Part shown: in pieces, positions 1 through 5,946 of the stretch
Layout of the letters: every line of letters begins with the position of its first letter
Position numbering within the stretch: position 1 is the first letter of the stretch
NCBI GenBank assembly: GCA_002333205.1
Contig: DDAD01000073.1
Location: 10,254-18,411, forward strand
Direction: 5' to 3'
Origin: Pedobacter sp. UBA2067
Lineage (GTDB): Bacteria; Bacteroidota; Bacteroidia; Sphingobacteriales; Sphingobacteriaceae
Length of the DNA stretch: 8,158 bases
Made by a program: the position numbers and the translations under genes
The notes under the pieces: generated by a model
Databases searched by the model: none
What the model saw: only the letters and a program-made list of their open reading frames with translations
Told to the model about the DNA's origin: nothing

Positions 1-1271
1 GCGGTTGTGTTGTATGCTCTGGCTAAACGAGTGATGGAATCTAATAGAATTACCACATCATGTCCACATTCAACAAGACGTTTTGCCTTTTCAAGAACAA
101 TATTTGCAATTTTAACGTGTCTTTCCGCAGGCTCATCGAAGGTAGAAGCAATAACTTCCGCTCTTACGCTACGTGCCATGTCGGTAACCTCTTCAGGACG
201 CTCATCAATCAATAAAATGATCAGATAAACCTCAGGGTGGTTCTTCGCAATTGCATTCGCAACTTCTTTTAACAAGTTCGTTTTACCTGTCTTGGGTTGC
301 GCTACAATTAATCCACGCTGACCTTTACCAATCGGGGTAAAAAGGTCAATGATCCTGGTAGAGTAGTTGTTTGTTTCGGTGAAGAGGTTTAGGCGCTCCT
401 GTGGAAACAGTGGTGTTAAATAGTCGAAAGGAACACGGTCCCTTACGTCTGCCGGCGTACGACCATTAATGGTTTCCACACGAACTAATGGGAAATATTT
501 TTCGCCTTCTTTCGGCGGACGGATACTACCTTTTACGGTGTCACCGGTTTTAAGTCCAAATAGTTTTATTTGCGACTGCGATACATAGATATCATCCGGA
601 GAAGATAGGTAGTTGTAATCTGCAGATCTTAAAAAGCCATAGCCATCAGGCATGATTTCCAATACACCTTCATTGGTAATGGTATTATCGAAATCAAGGT
701 TGGAGTAGCTATTTTCAGCTTGTTTGGTATGTCCAGGATTTTTAGGCCTGTTTTCTTCTCTAGCCGGTCTAACTTCTTTCTGTTTCGCAGGTCTGTTCTG
801 GTTGCCGTCAACTTTGTTGCGGTGCTGAACAGGTTTTTCCTCTGTGCGTGTTACGGCTGGTTCTGCAGGTACTGCTGTACTTACTTCAGGCTCGGTTTCC
901 GTATTTTGTACGGGAGCGGCGGCTTCCGTTACCTGCTCTACTTCAGGCAACACTTGCACATCGTTTTCCCGCGGCGGTTCAGGGGCAAAAAGGCCACCGG
1001 CAGAAGGCGCATTGTCGTCCTTTGCGGCTATTCTGGTACGCTTGCGAACTGGTTTATCTAACGTAGCAGACTTTGTTAACCGTGCTTTAGGGGCTTTCAC
1101 TTCAGCAACTGCTTCAACAGGAACACCTACGCTTTCCTGTTCAGAGATCTGAGAGATAATTTCAACTAATTCTGGTTTGCGAAGAGTATCGGTATTTAAA
1201 ATGCCATTAGCTTTTGCAAGCTCACGCAGTTCAGCCGTAAGCTTTTCATTTAATTCTGTTTTGTTAAACAT
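1..1271 (-). CDS. rho: Transcription termination factor Rho (N-terminal 423 residues; 3' end outside window)
   Basis: Rho is a homohexameric RNA-dependent ATPase/helicase that loads on nascent RNA and terminates transcription. Reading the minus strand from the ATG at 1271 gives one uninterrupted frame to the window edge. Residues 1-45 form the helical Rho N-terminal domain. Residues about 48-198 are a low-complexity, charged linker. The cold-shock-type RNA-binding domain begins near residue 202 (GVLEIMPDGYGFLRSAD) and runs to about 270. The Walker A motif AQPKTGKT is at 324-331, the LLIDERPEEVTDM block with the catalytic glutamate follows, and Walker B ILLDSITRLARAYNT has its Asp at 411. E. 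coli Rho is 419 residues with the matching Asp at 265, so the linker adds about 146 residues and the full protein should be near 565. The missing part holds the Q/R loops and C-terminus. No Shine-Dalgarno precedes the start; the leader is A/T rich, as is usual in Bacteroidota. Identity is certain; only the size of the missing end is inferred. Confidence 0.98.
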   Translation of the reverse strand, partial: MFNKTELNEKLTAELRELAKANGILNTDTLRKPELVEIISQISEQESVGVPVEAVAEVKAPKARLTKSATLDKPVRKRTRIAAKDDNAPSAGGLFAPEPPRENDVQVLPEVEQVTEAAAPVQNTETEPEVSTAVPAEPAVTRTEEKPVQHRNKVDGNQNRPAKQKEVRPAREENRPKNPGHTKQAENSYSNLDFDNTITNEGVLEIMPDGYGFLRSADYNYLSSPDDIYVSQSQIKLFGLKTGDTVKGSIRPPKEGEKYFPLVRVETINGRTPADVRDRVPFDYLTPLFPQERLNLFTETNNYSTRIIDLFTPIGKGQRGLIVAQPKTGKTNLLKEVANAIAKNHPEVYLIILLIDERPEEVTDMARSVRAEVIASTFDEPAERHVKIANIVLEKAKRLVECGHDVVILLDSITRLARAYNTT

Positions 1272-1540
1272 TTTATGGTTGTAGAGAAATTTGTATAAAG
1301 GAAGTTTTCAATTGTATAAAGCAATTAAATGCAATTAAAAAGGTAAAATAGTACAGTTTTAAAAATCGAGATTTTCTGATTGTTCAGATGAACTATAGAG
1401 AATTATGCTGCAACTGTATGTATAACTATTCTATTCTCCAAAAAAAACTCAAATTAACAGATACGTTTTTCTTGTTCTACCACCAATTCAGTGCCAATTT
1501 CCATATATAAATTGTCATATTTGTGCCCAAAATCCCCCAT
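1272..1540. other. Divergent intergenic region between rho and pyrF
   Basis: This A/T-rich stretch must hold the promoters of both rho (leftward) and pyrF (rightward). I see no ORF or RNA gene in it. Visible structure includes the direct repeats at 1291-1339 and two small palindromes that share a GA centre: AAAATC-GA-GATTTT at 1362-1375 and GTTCA-GA-TGAAC at 1382-1393, with centres 19 bases apart. A one-mismatch match to the Bacteroidota -7 element, CATATTTG, lies at 1516-1523 just before pyrF. No -33 TTG is found at the usual distance from it, so the promoter positions are guesses. Confidence 0.5.
1291..1321. repeat. Two direct repeats of TTGTATAAAG, 21 bases apart, in the rho leader
   Basis: The 10-base word TTGTATAAAG occurs perfectly at 1291-1300 and 1312-1321, upstream of the rho start on the minus strand (there it reads CTTTATACAA). 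The 21-base period is two helical turns, so both copies face the same side of the DNA. This suits a dimeric regulator, but a chance duplication in A/T-rich DNA is possible. A related pair, GCAATTAAA at 1321-1329 and 1331-1339, follows directly. A near match to the -7 element on the minus strand (TACAATTG, 1316 down to 1309) overlaps the second copy. Confidence 0.45.
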
Positions 1541-2371
1541 ATGAATAAAGATCAACTATTTGAACAGATAAAAATCAAGAAATCTTTTTTGTGTATAGGC
1601 CTTGATCCGGCACTTGAAAAGCTTCCTAAACATTTATTAAAGTACGAAAATCCTGTACTGACGTTCAATAAAGAGATCATTGATGCCACCAAAGATTTAT
1701 GTGTTGCATATAAGCCAAATACTGCATTTTATGAGTGTATGGGGTTAAAAGGTTGGGAAACACTGGTCGAAACCTGGAAATATATGCCCCAGGATATCTT
1801 TAGCATTGCTGACGCGAAAAGAGGTGACATCGGTAATACATCTGCCATGTATGCTGAAGCGTTCTTCAATCAGGCACAATCGGGTATGAGTTTCGACGCC
1901 ATCACCGTGGCACCTTATATGGGTAAAGACTCTGTAGAGCCTTTCCTCAAGTTTGAGGATAAGTGGGTGATTTTACTCGCCCTAACTTCAAACGCTGGGA
2001 GCAATGATTTCCAGCAGCAGCAGGCAGATGGCGGGAAGCTTTATGAAAATGTGCTCCGTACCGCCTCAACATGGGCCAATAGTGAACAGATGATGTACGT
2101 TGTCGGTGCAACTAAAGGTGCAGCGTTTAAAAACGTACGCAAATACGCGCCAGATAATTTCCTGCTTGTTCCAGGGGTTGGTGCGCAAGGCGGAAGCCTG
2201 GATGAGGTTTGTGAAAATGGTCTTAATGATCAATGTGGCTTGCTGATTAATTCTTCCAGGGGTATCATCTACGCAGGTGATGGAGAAGATTTCGCAGAAA
2301 AAGCTCGTGAAGAAGCGCTGAAGCTTCAGGTGGAGATGGAAGCATGGCTGCGCCGTGCTAATATCATATGA
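1541..2371 (+). CDS. pyrF: Orotidine 5'-phosphate decarboxylase, class II PyrF
   Basis: PyrF decarboxylates orotidine 5'-monophosphate to UMP, the last step of de novo pyrimidine synthesis, in the cytoplasm. The signature IADAKRGDIGNTS carries the catalytic Asp-x-Lys-x-x-Asp array as D91, K93 and D96. CIGLD near residues 18-22 is the N-terminal substrate-binding strand, PGVGAQGG at 211-218 is the phosphate-binding loop, and NSSRG at 237-241 supplies the phosphate-binding arginine. At 276 residues it fits the longer class II (about 270), not the 230-residue E. coli type. I chose the ATG at 1541; a GTG at 1523 would add six residues (MPKIPH), but the shorter N-terminus, MNKDQLFEQIKIKKSFLCIGLD, matches how this class normally begins. 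Neither start has a Shine-Dalgarno. The stop overlaps the start of the next gene as ATGA. Nothing essential is missing. Confidence 0.96.
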   Translation: MNKDQLFEQIKIKKSFLCIGLDPALEKLPKHLLKYENPVLTFNKEIIDATKDLCVAYKPNTAFYECMGLKGWETLVETWKYMPQDIFSIADAKRGDIGNTSAMYAEAFFNQAQSGMSFDAITVAPYMGKDSVEPFLKFEDKWVILLALTSNAGSNDFQQQQADGGKLYENVLRTASTWANSEQMMYVVGATKGAAFKNVRKYAPDNFLLVPGVGAQGGSLDEVCENGLNDQCGLLINSSRGIIYAGDGEDFAEKAREEALKLQVEMEAWLRRANII

Positions 2372-3270
2372 GCGCATCAAAGTTAGATCTCAAGCTGGCT
2401 TTCGCTATGCTTGGGGTTGCTGTCATCTGGGGAACAACCTATCTAGGTATTCGCATAGCCGTGCACAGCATCCCGCCATGGTTTGTTACCGCCATACGGC
2501 AGAGTGCCGCTTCGCTCATTTTGCTTGTCTATTTGCTTCAACGAAAAGAGTTGGCGTGGATCAATTGGGCACATGCTCGCCGGCAAATGCTGCTGTCCCT
2601 GCTGATGATTGTAGTTGCAAATGGTTTTACCACCGTTGCAGAGAAAAATATTTCTTCCGGTCTAGCCTCGTTGCTTAATTCCTTATCACCGTTGTGTGTA
2701 TTTGTCGGCAGTGTATTGATTGGAATTCAAAAGCCTACCATAAAAGGCGTAACAGGTGTGTTGCTGGGCCTAATGGGTATTGCCTTTATTTTTCGAGACG
2801 GTTTAAAGGATTTACTCGATCCAGACTACCGCCAGGGTATTATGATCATGGGATTTGCAGTAACTGGTTGGTCAGTAGGTACCATTTACATCAAAAAGCA
2901 CACGCATAAAACACCAAATATCTTCCTGGATTTGTTCTACCAATTTAGTTTTTCCGCATTGGTTCAGCTTGTATTGGCATTTGTGTTTTCCGGAGATACG
3001 GATTTTCGAACATGGGAGTTGCAAGGTTTGGCGGCTGTTTTGTACCTGGGTGTGTTTGGCTCGGTTGTAGGCTTTTTCTGCTATCACTATGTTTTAAAAA
3101 GGGTCACGGCCATTCAGGCCAGCATACTTTCATACTTCAACACCATCATAGCCATATTCCTTGGCTGGCTGGTGCTAAATGAACAGATCACAATAGATCT
3201 AGTGTTCGCAACAGCCTTAATCATCACGGGTGTATTTATAACAAATTACACGAAAAGGGAAATTAATTAA
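2368..3270 (+). CDS. EamA-family (drug/metabolite transporter superfamily) permease
   Basis: This is a 300-residue inner-membrane protein with about ten hydrophobic helices, near residues 10-30, 36-57, 72-90, 95-115, 124-142, 155-172, 187-207, 217-237, 244-265 and 274-292. That is the size and the two-times-five-helix layout of the EamA/DMT family. The N-terminal WGTTYLGIRIA and the internally similar second half, ending in a short basic tail (TKREIN), support the family. DMT members export or import amino acids, sugars, nucleotide precursors or drugs; the substrate cannot be read from sequence. The ATG at 2368 overlaps the pyrF stop by four bases, so translation is probably coupled to pyrF, and a pyrimidine-related substrate is possible but unproven. 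No separate promoter is visible before it. Confidence 0.92.
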   Translation: MSASKLDLKLAFAMLGVAVIWGTTYLGIRIAVHSIPPWFVTAIRQSAASLILLVYLLQRKELAWINWAHARRQMLLSLLMIVVANGFTTVAEKNISSGLASLLNSLSPLCVFVGSVLIGIQKPTIKGVTGVLLGLMGIAFIFRDGLKDLLDPDYRQGIMIMGFAVTGWSVGTIYIKKHTHKTPNIFLDLFYQFSFSALVQLVLAFVFSGDTDFRTWELQGLAAVLYLGVFGSVVGFFCYHYVLKRVTAIQASILSYFNTIIAIFLGWLVLNEQITIDLVFATALIITGVFITNYTKREIN

Positions 3271-3275
3271 CTTTG
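3268..3275 (+). promoter_or_regulatory. Candidate -7 promoter element (TAACTTTG) for the DUF2851 gene
   Basis: TAACTTTG is an exact match to TAnnTTTG, the -7 consensus of the Bacteroidota primary sigma factor. Its first three bases are the TAA stop of the transporter gene. Transcription would begin near 3282, leaving about 29 bases before the ATG at 3311. No TTG is seen at the expected -33 position, so the gene may equally well be read from the pyrF promoter. Confidence 0.35.
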
Positions 3276-3310
3276 TAATAATTTAATTCTTTTCAGTTAA
3301 GTTTACCTTT

Positions 3311-4594
3311 ATGGATTTAAAGGAAGACTTTTTGAGCTTTATCTGGCAGTTCAGGCAGTATAAGACACAAGCATTGGCCACAACTGCAGGTGAACTGCTA
3401 CAGGTTTTGCAGGTGGGTCAGCCAAACAAACATGCTGGACCCGATTTCTTCAACGCAAAGGTTGTTGTAGCCGGCACCATGTGGAGCGGAAACGTGGAAA
3501 TACATGTCCGATCTTCGGAGTGGAACGGTCATGGCCATGAACAAGACCCGGCCTATAACAACGTGATTTTACATGTAGTGCTCGAAGATGATCTGCCGGT
3601 TAAGCGTGCAGATGGATCATTCATGCCAACTTTGGAACTTAAATCTATCTTTCACCAACATATTCTGGAGAACTATAACGGCCTGGTTAAAGTACGCCGT
3701 CCCTTTCCTTGCTATGCACAGGTGGGTGCGGTTGATGGACTTGTTTGCCATAGTGCTTTTTCAAGAGCCTTAGTAGAGCGGATGGAATTTAAGTCGCGCG
3801 AAGTCGAAGAGAAACTGAGTCAACATAAAGGCGATTGGGAGGCCACATTTAACTTTTTCCTGGCCCGCAGTTTTGGTTTTAAGGTAAATTCACTCCCTTT
3901 TGAACTGCTTGCCAATTCTTTCGACATGCAACTTTATGCTAAGTACAGGGATGCACCACTGCAAACGGAAGCGCTGATCTTTGGTCAGGCAGGCTTTCTA
4001 AACCGCCCATTTGCTGATCCATATCCTGAGCAGCTGCGGCGGGAGTATGTGTTTTTAAAACAGAAACTTCAACTGCAGCCGCTTGAACAATCACTATGGA
4101 AATTCCTAAGAATGCGGCCAACCGGTTTTCCGACAGTACGCCTGGCACAATTCGCGGCGCTGATGAATCGTTCTGAACACTTGTTTTCTAAAGTGCTTCA
4201 TGGGGATGACCTTAATTTCATGAAAAGCATTTTTAGTAAGCTTCCAATCCACTCTTATTGGCATGCACACTATCATTTCGAGAAGCAAGTTCTGGCCTTT
4301 GTGCCGCAGTTAGGCATGGCATCTATTGAAAGCATCATCATCAACGCAGTTTGCCTGATCACGTTTAGTTACGGCCGCATTATGGATCAAGAGCGCTATA
4401 TGAATAAGGCTCTAAACTTTCTTGAACAATTGCCGCCTGAGAACAACCACATCTTGCGGCAGTATAAATCTGCAGGTTTGAAAATTGACTCTGCTTTTTC
4501 CTCACAGGCTTTGCTGCAGCTAAACCGCTTTTACTGTAGCAAAATGAGATGTTTAAATTGTGGCATTGGCGTTAACATTCTAAAGAATCGGTAG
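3311..4594 (+). CDS. DUF2851 family protein, function unknown, possible PD-(D/E)XK-type nuclease fold
   Basis: This is a 427-residue soluble protein with no signal peptide or membrane helix. I recognise it as the DUF2851 family, which I know mainly from Bacteroidota. The conserved N-terminal block reads AGPDFFNAK (G43, P44, D45), then WSGNVEIH (W58, E63, H65), SSEWNGHGH (W71, H74, H76), D79, Y82 and VILHVV (H88). The spacing P-D45-x17-E63-x-H65 between strand-like segments recalls a PD-(D/E)XK nuclease site with His in the lysine position; this is my inference. The rest is mostly helical. PFPCYAQ has C134, and the C-terminal RFYCSKMRCLNCGIG has C409, C414 and C417, which could bind a metal or an Fe-S cluster. 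It follows the transporter gene by 40 bases on the same strand and may be its operon partner or have its own promoter. The family call is fairly sure; the function is unknown. Confidence 0.88.
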   Translation: MDLKEDFLSFIWQFRQYKTQALATTAGELLQVLQVGQPNKHAGPDFFNAKVVVAGTMWSGNVEIHVRSSEWNGHGHEQDPAYNNVILHVVLEDDLPVKRADGSFMPTLELKSIFHQHILENYNGLVKVRRPFPCYAQVGAVDGLVCHSAFSRALVERMEFKSREVEEKLSQHKGDWEATFNFFLARSFGFKVNSLPFELLANSFDMQLYAKYRDAPLQTEALIFGQAGFLNRPFADPYPEQLRREYVFLKQKLQLQPLEQSLWKFLRMRPTGFPTVRLAQFAALMNRSEHLFSKVLHGDDLNFMKSIFSKLPIHSYWHAHYHFEKQVLAFVPQLGMASIESIIINAVCLITFSYGRIMDQERYMNKALNFLEQLPPENNHILRQYKSAGLKIDSAFSSQALLQLNRFYCSKMRCLNCGIGVNILKNR

Positions 4595-4607
4595 GCGGTA
4601 AACGCCT
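4593..4607 (+). terminator. Small hairpin at the DUF2851 stop, weak terminator candidate
   Basis: AGGCG-GTAAA-CGCCT is a perfect 5-bp stem with a 5-base loop, and its first two bases lie in the TAG stop of the DUF2851 gene. No run of T follows, so intrinsic termination would be poor. Rho-dependent ending or the larger inverted repeat at 4681-4734 are alternatives. Confidence 0.25.
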
Positions 4608-4680
4608 GAGTTATTGATCCAGCTTAGGCCAGATCCTTTCTTTACGAGGTGCTTACAGGGCGTTAACAGGGGGGTAGCAA

Positions 4681-4734
4681 GGGGTTGACATGGCTGTAGG
4701 CTTGTTAATGCCAGGCCAGGGCCATGTCAATCCC
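4681..4734. repeat. Large inverted repeat (14-bp arms) in the convergent spacer
   Basis: GGGGTTGACATGGC at 4681-4694 pairs with GCCATGTCAATCCC at 4721-4734. Thirteen of fourteen positions are Watson-Crick and the other is G-T; the inner ten, TTGACATGGC/GCCATGTCAA, are perfect. The 26-base loop contains a further GGC (4699-4701) and GCC (4710-4712) that could form an inner stem. It lies between the ends of two convergent genes, where a two-way terminator would sit, but no T tract follows on either strand. A GTAG lies just before it (4674-4677). Alternatives are an RNA-stabilising 3' hairpin or a copy of a dispersed REP-like palindrome. The structure is seen directly; the role is inferred. Confidence 0.7.
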
Positions 4735-4764
4735 GTGTGTAAATCAGGTGTGCACTGAAGATGA

Positions 4765-5205
4765 TTATAGTCCAGGGTTACCAATTGCCTGCGCTTTCAT
4801 TGTGGATGCCATTGTATTTATTTGTGGGCGATTTTTTACATCAAGAACCTTAAAGGTTCTTAGTCCGTTAGGCATTTCCCATTGAATTTCAGCACCGGTT
4901 CTGTAGCCAAAAAGCGCAATACCGATTGGTACATAAATCGACAGTTTGCCTTCACGCATGTTTGCCTGATTAGGATTCACTAGTTGATAGTTGAATTCCT
5001 GGCCGGTTTCCATGTCTTTAAAGCGTACTTCAGAGTATAGGGTAATCACATCCTCTGGCAGTTCTTCAGATTTTAGAACAACGGCGTTTTTCAACTCGTC
5101 TTTTAATTTCAGCTGGTTGAATGCAGACAAGTTGGTGCTAGATTTTAGGTGTGTTTTTAGAAGGTCCAGGTTTTTCCTGGAAATCATTAAAGGTTCCTTT
5201 TTCAT
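4765..5205 (-). CDS. Rnk-like GreA/GreB C-terminal-domain protein
   Basis: This is a 146-residue cytoplasmic protein. Residues about 51-125 match the GreA/GreB C-terminal FKBP-like domain in the form seen in Rnk: an EELPEDVITLYSEVRF start, LVNPNQANMREGKLSIYVPIG, ALFGYRTGAEIQWEMPNG and a final TFKVLDV strand. Rnk-type proteins bind the RNA polymerase secondary channel region and lack the long GreA coiled coil with its acidic tip. Here only about 50 residues precede the domain, too few for a full Gre coil, so transcript cleavage activity is not expected. The ATG at 5205 is the longest start. A second ATG at 5187 (residue 7) is preceded by AAAGGA with good spacing and would give 140 residues. 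The gene stands alone and converges on the DUF2851 gene. Family is confident; the exact physiological role is not known. Confidence 0.85.
   Translation of the reverse strand: MKKEPLMISRKNLDLLKTHLKSSTNLSAFNQLKLKDELKNAVVLKSEELPEDVITLYSEVRFKDMETGQEFNYQLVNPNQANMREGKLSIYVPIGIALFGYRTGAEIQWEMPNGLRTFKVLDVKNRPQINTMASTMKAQAIGNPGL
5195..5200 (-). promoter_or_regulatory. Shine-Dalgarno-like AAAGGA before the internal ATG of the Rnk-like gene
   Basis: On the minus strand AAAGGA lies 7 bases before the ATG at 5187, inside the first codons of the longer reading frame that starts at 5205. The 5205 start has only A/T-rich sequence before it. Most genes in this window have no Shine-Dalgarno, so this site is unusual and favours, without proving, the shorter 140-residue product. 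Confidence 0.35.
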
Positions 5206-5302
5206 AAGATTCAGATAAAATTTTCAGACAGTGGCTGCCTGGTTAGAAATAAATATTTGTGATACAGCAAAAAATAGCCATAACAAATACGCTTGAGTAT
5301 GT

Positions 5303-5333
5303 ACCCCAAGCCATGTGTTGTTAAGGCTGGGGT
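5303..5333 (-). terminator. Hairpin immediately after the stop of the 80-residue ORF
   Basis: ACCCCAAGCC at 5303-5312 pairs with GGCTGGGGT at 5325-5333: nine base pairs with one bulged A (5308) and a 12-base loop. On the minus strand the hairpin begins at the base directly after the TAA (5336-5334) of the small ORF, the usual place for a 3' end structure. No T tract follows on that strand (ACATACTC), so termination would not be of the classic kind. Confidence 0.45.
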
Positions 5334-5576
5334 TTACTTAATAAAGTCTTTACTGCTTTTAAGAAATGAGTCACCTAAACCGTGCTTTAGGACAAGTACA
5401 CGGCAGTACATAGCCAGCGCCATACGCAGGGATTGCGCATAATGTAAGGTATCTGGTATATGTAACTTTTCTGGTCTCACAATGGGCAAGATATGACTTA
5501 AAGTATTAAAAAGCGAATTTAAAAATGTAAATGTGTTAATACACAGGTTTATACCATCTTTAAAATCAGGAAGCAT
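5334..5576 (-). CDS. Small hypothetical ORF, 80 residues, doubtful gene
   Basis: I do not recognise this protein. It runs from an ATG at 5576, which has an AGAGAAA purine run directly before it, to a TAA at 5334. The product is probably helical and soluble, starts MLPDFKDGINLCINTF and ends KSSKDFIK, with two cysteines (C12 and one in MYCRVLV) and no clear signal peptide or membrane helix. In its favour are the empty 477-base gap between the Rnk-like and pspC genes and the hairpin placed exactly after its stop. Against it are the lack of any known motif and its short length. It may be a lineage-specific small protein, a remnant of a larger gene, or a chance frame. Confidence 0.35.
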   Translation of the reverse strand: MLPDFKDGINLCINTFTFLNSLFNTLSHILPIVRPEKLHIPDTLHYAQSLRMALAMYCRVLVLKHGLGDSFLKSSKDFIK

Positions 5577-5625
5577 TTTCTCTGGTACCGTTTAAAAGAG
5601 GACCAAGGTGCTTTGATGTTGGAAT

Positions 5626-5633
5626 TATTTTTG
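5626..5633 (+). promoter_or_regulatory. Candidate -7 promoter element (TATTTTTG) for pspC
   Basis: TATTTTTG matches TAnnTTTG exactly and lies 49 bases before the pspC ATG, giving a predicted leader of about 40 bases. A TTTG at 5612-5615 is too close to serve as a normal -33 element. The A/T content makes chance matches likely, so confidence is limited. Confidence 0.35.
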
Positions 5634-5682
5634 TTAGATTTAAATAAATCGTGTAAGCAAACGTTAATCAAAACAGATCACC

Positions 5683-5904
5683 ATGTTTCAAAAGACCATT
5701 ACCTTTTTTGAAAAGCAAAGTTTTGGTGTTTGCACCTATCTTGCCGATAAGCTTGACATGTCAATCAGCAAAATAAGGCTATTCTTCATTTATGCATCCT
5801 TCCTTGCAGTAGGATTTCCAATTGTCTTTTATGTGCTCGCGGCATTTGTATTAGACGTCCGGCATTATATTAAGAAGATCAGACTGCGGATTTGGGATCT
5901 ATAG
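5683..5904 (+). CDS. PspC-domain small membrane protein
   Basis: A 73-residue protein made almost entirely of one PspC domain. FGVCTYLADKLDMSISKIR at 14-32 is the family's opening helix with the conserved Gly-Val-Cys and the Arg before the membrane segment. One hydrophobic helix follows at about 32-58, containing the G-P-I-V-F-Y-V-L stretch, and the tail is basic (HYIKKIRLRIW). PspC proteins sit in the inner membrane. In proteobacteria PspC takes part in sensing envelope stress, but small stand-alone PspC proteins of Bacteroidota have no settled role and are not tied to pspA here. The gene lies 75 bases before ftsK on the same strand. The start has no Shine-Dalgarno and no good alternative. 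Confidence 0.85.
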   Translation: MFQKTITFFEKQSFGVCTYLADKLDMSISKIRLFFIYASFLAVGFPIVFYVLAAFVLDVRHYIKKIRLRIWDL

Positions 5905-5946
5905 TTATTGTCTAGATTAATTCCCCGGACATACAAGTATATCTTT

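Larger units (their letters stand above)
5206..5682. other. Spacer between the Rnk-like and pspC genes
   Basis: Apart from the doubtful 80-residue ORF and its hairpin, I see only A/T-rich sequence here. It must contain the minus-strand promoter of the Rnk-like gene (5206-5302), for which I find no exact TAnnTTTG match, and the plus-strand promoter of pspC. No RNA gene or repeat element is recognisable. Confidence 0.4.

Noticed and set aside
720..1152. Plus-strand ORFs of 72-113 residues across the rho linker
   Set aside because: They lie opposite the rho coding frame, in the part that encodes the low-complexity linker. The biased codons there remove stops from other frames. No domain or start signal supports them.
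1352..1418. TACAGTT / AACTGTA inverted repeat between rho and pyrF
   Set aside because: Only 7-bp arms separated by 53 bases in A/T-rich DNA; this is likely to occur by chance.
1523..1540. GTG start adding six residues to PyrF
   Set aside because: The extension MPKIPH is not typical of the family, the GTG overlaps a possible -7 element, and the ATG at 1541 gives the normal N-terminus.
2066..2380. Minus-strand 104-residue ORF inside pyrF
   Set aside because: Antisense to the active-site-containing pyrF frame, with no recognisable domain.
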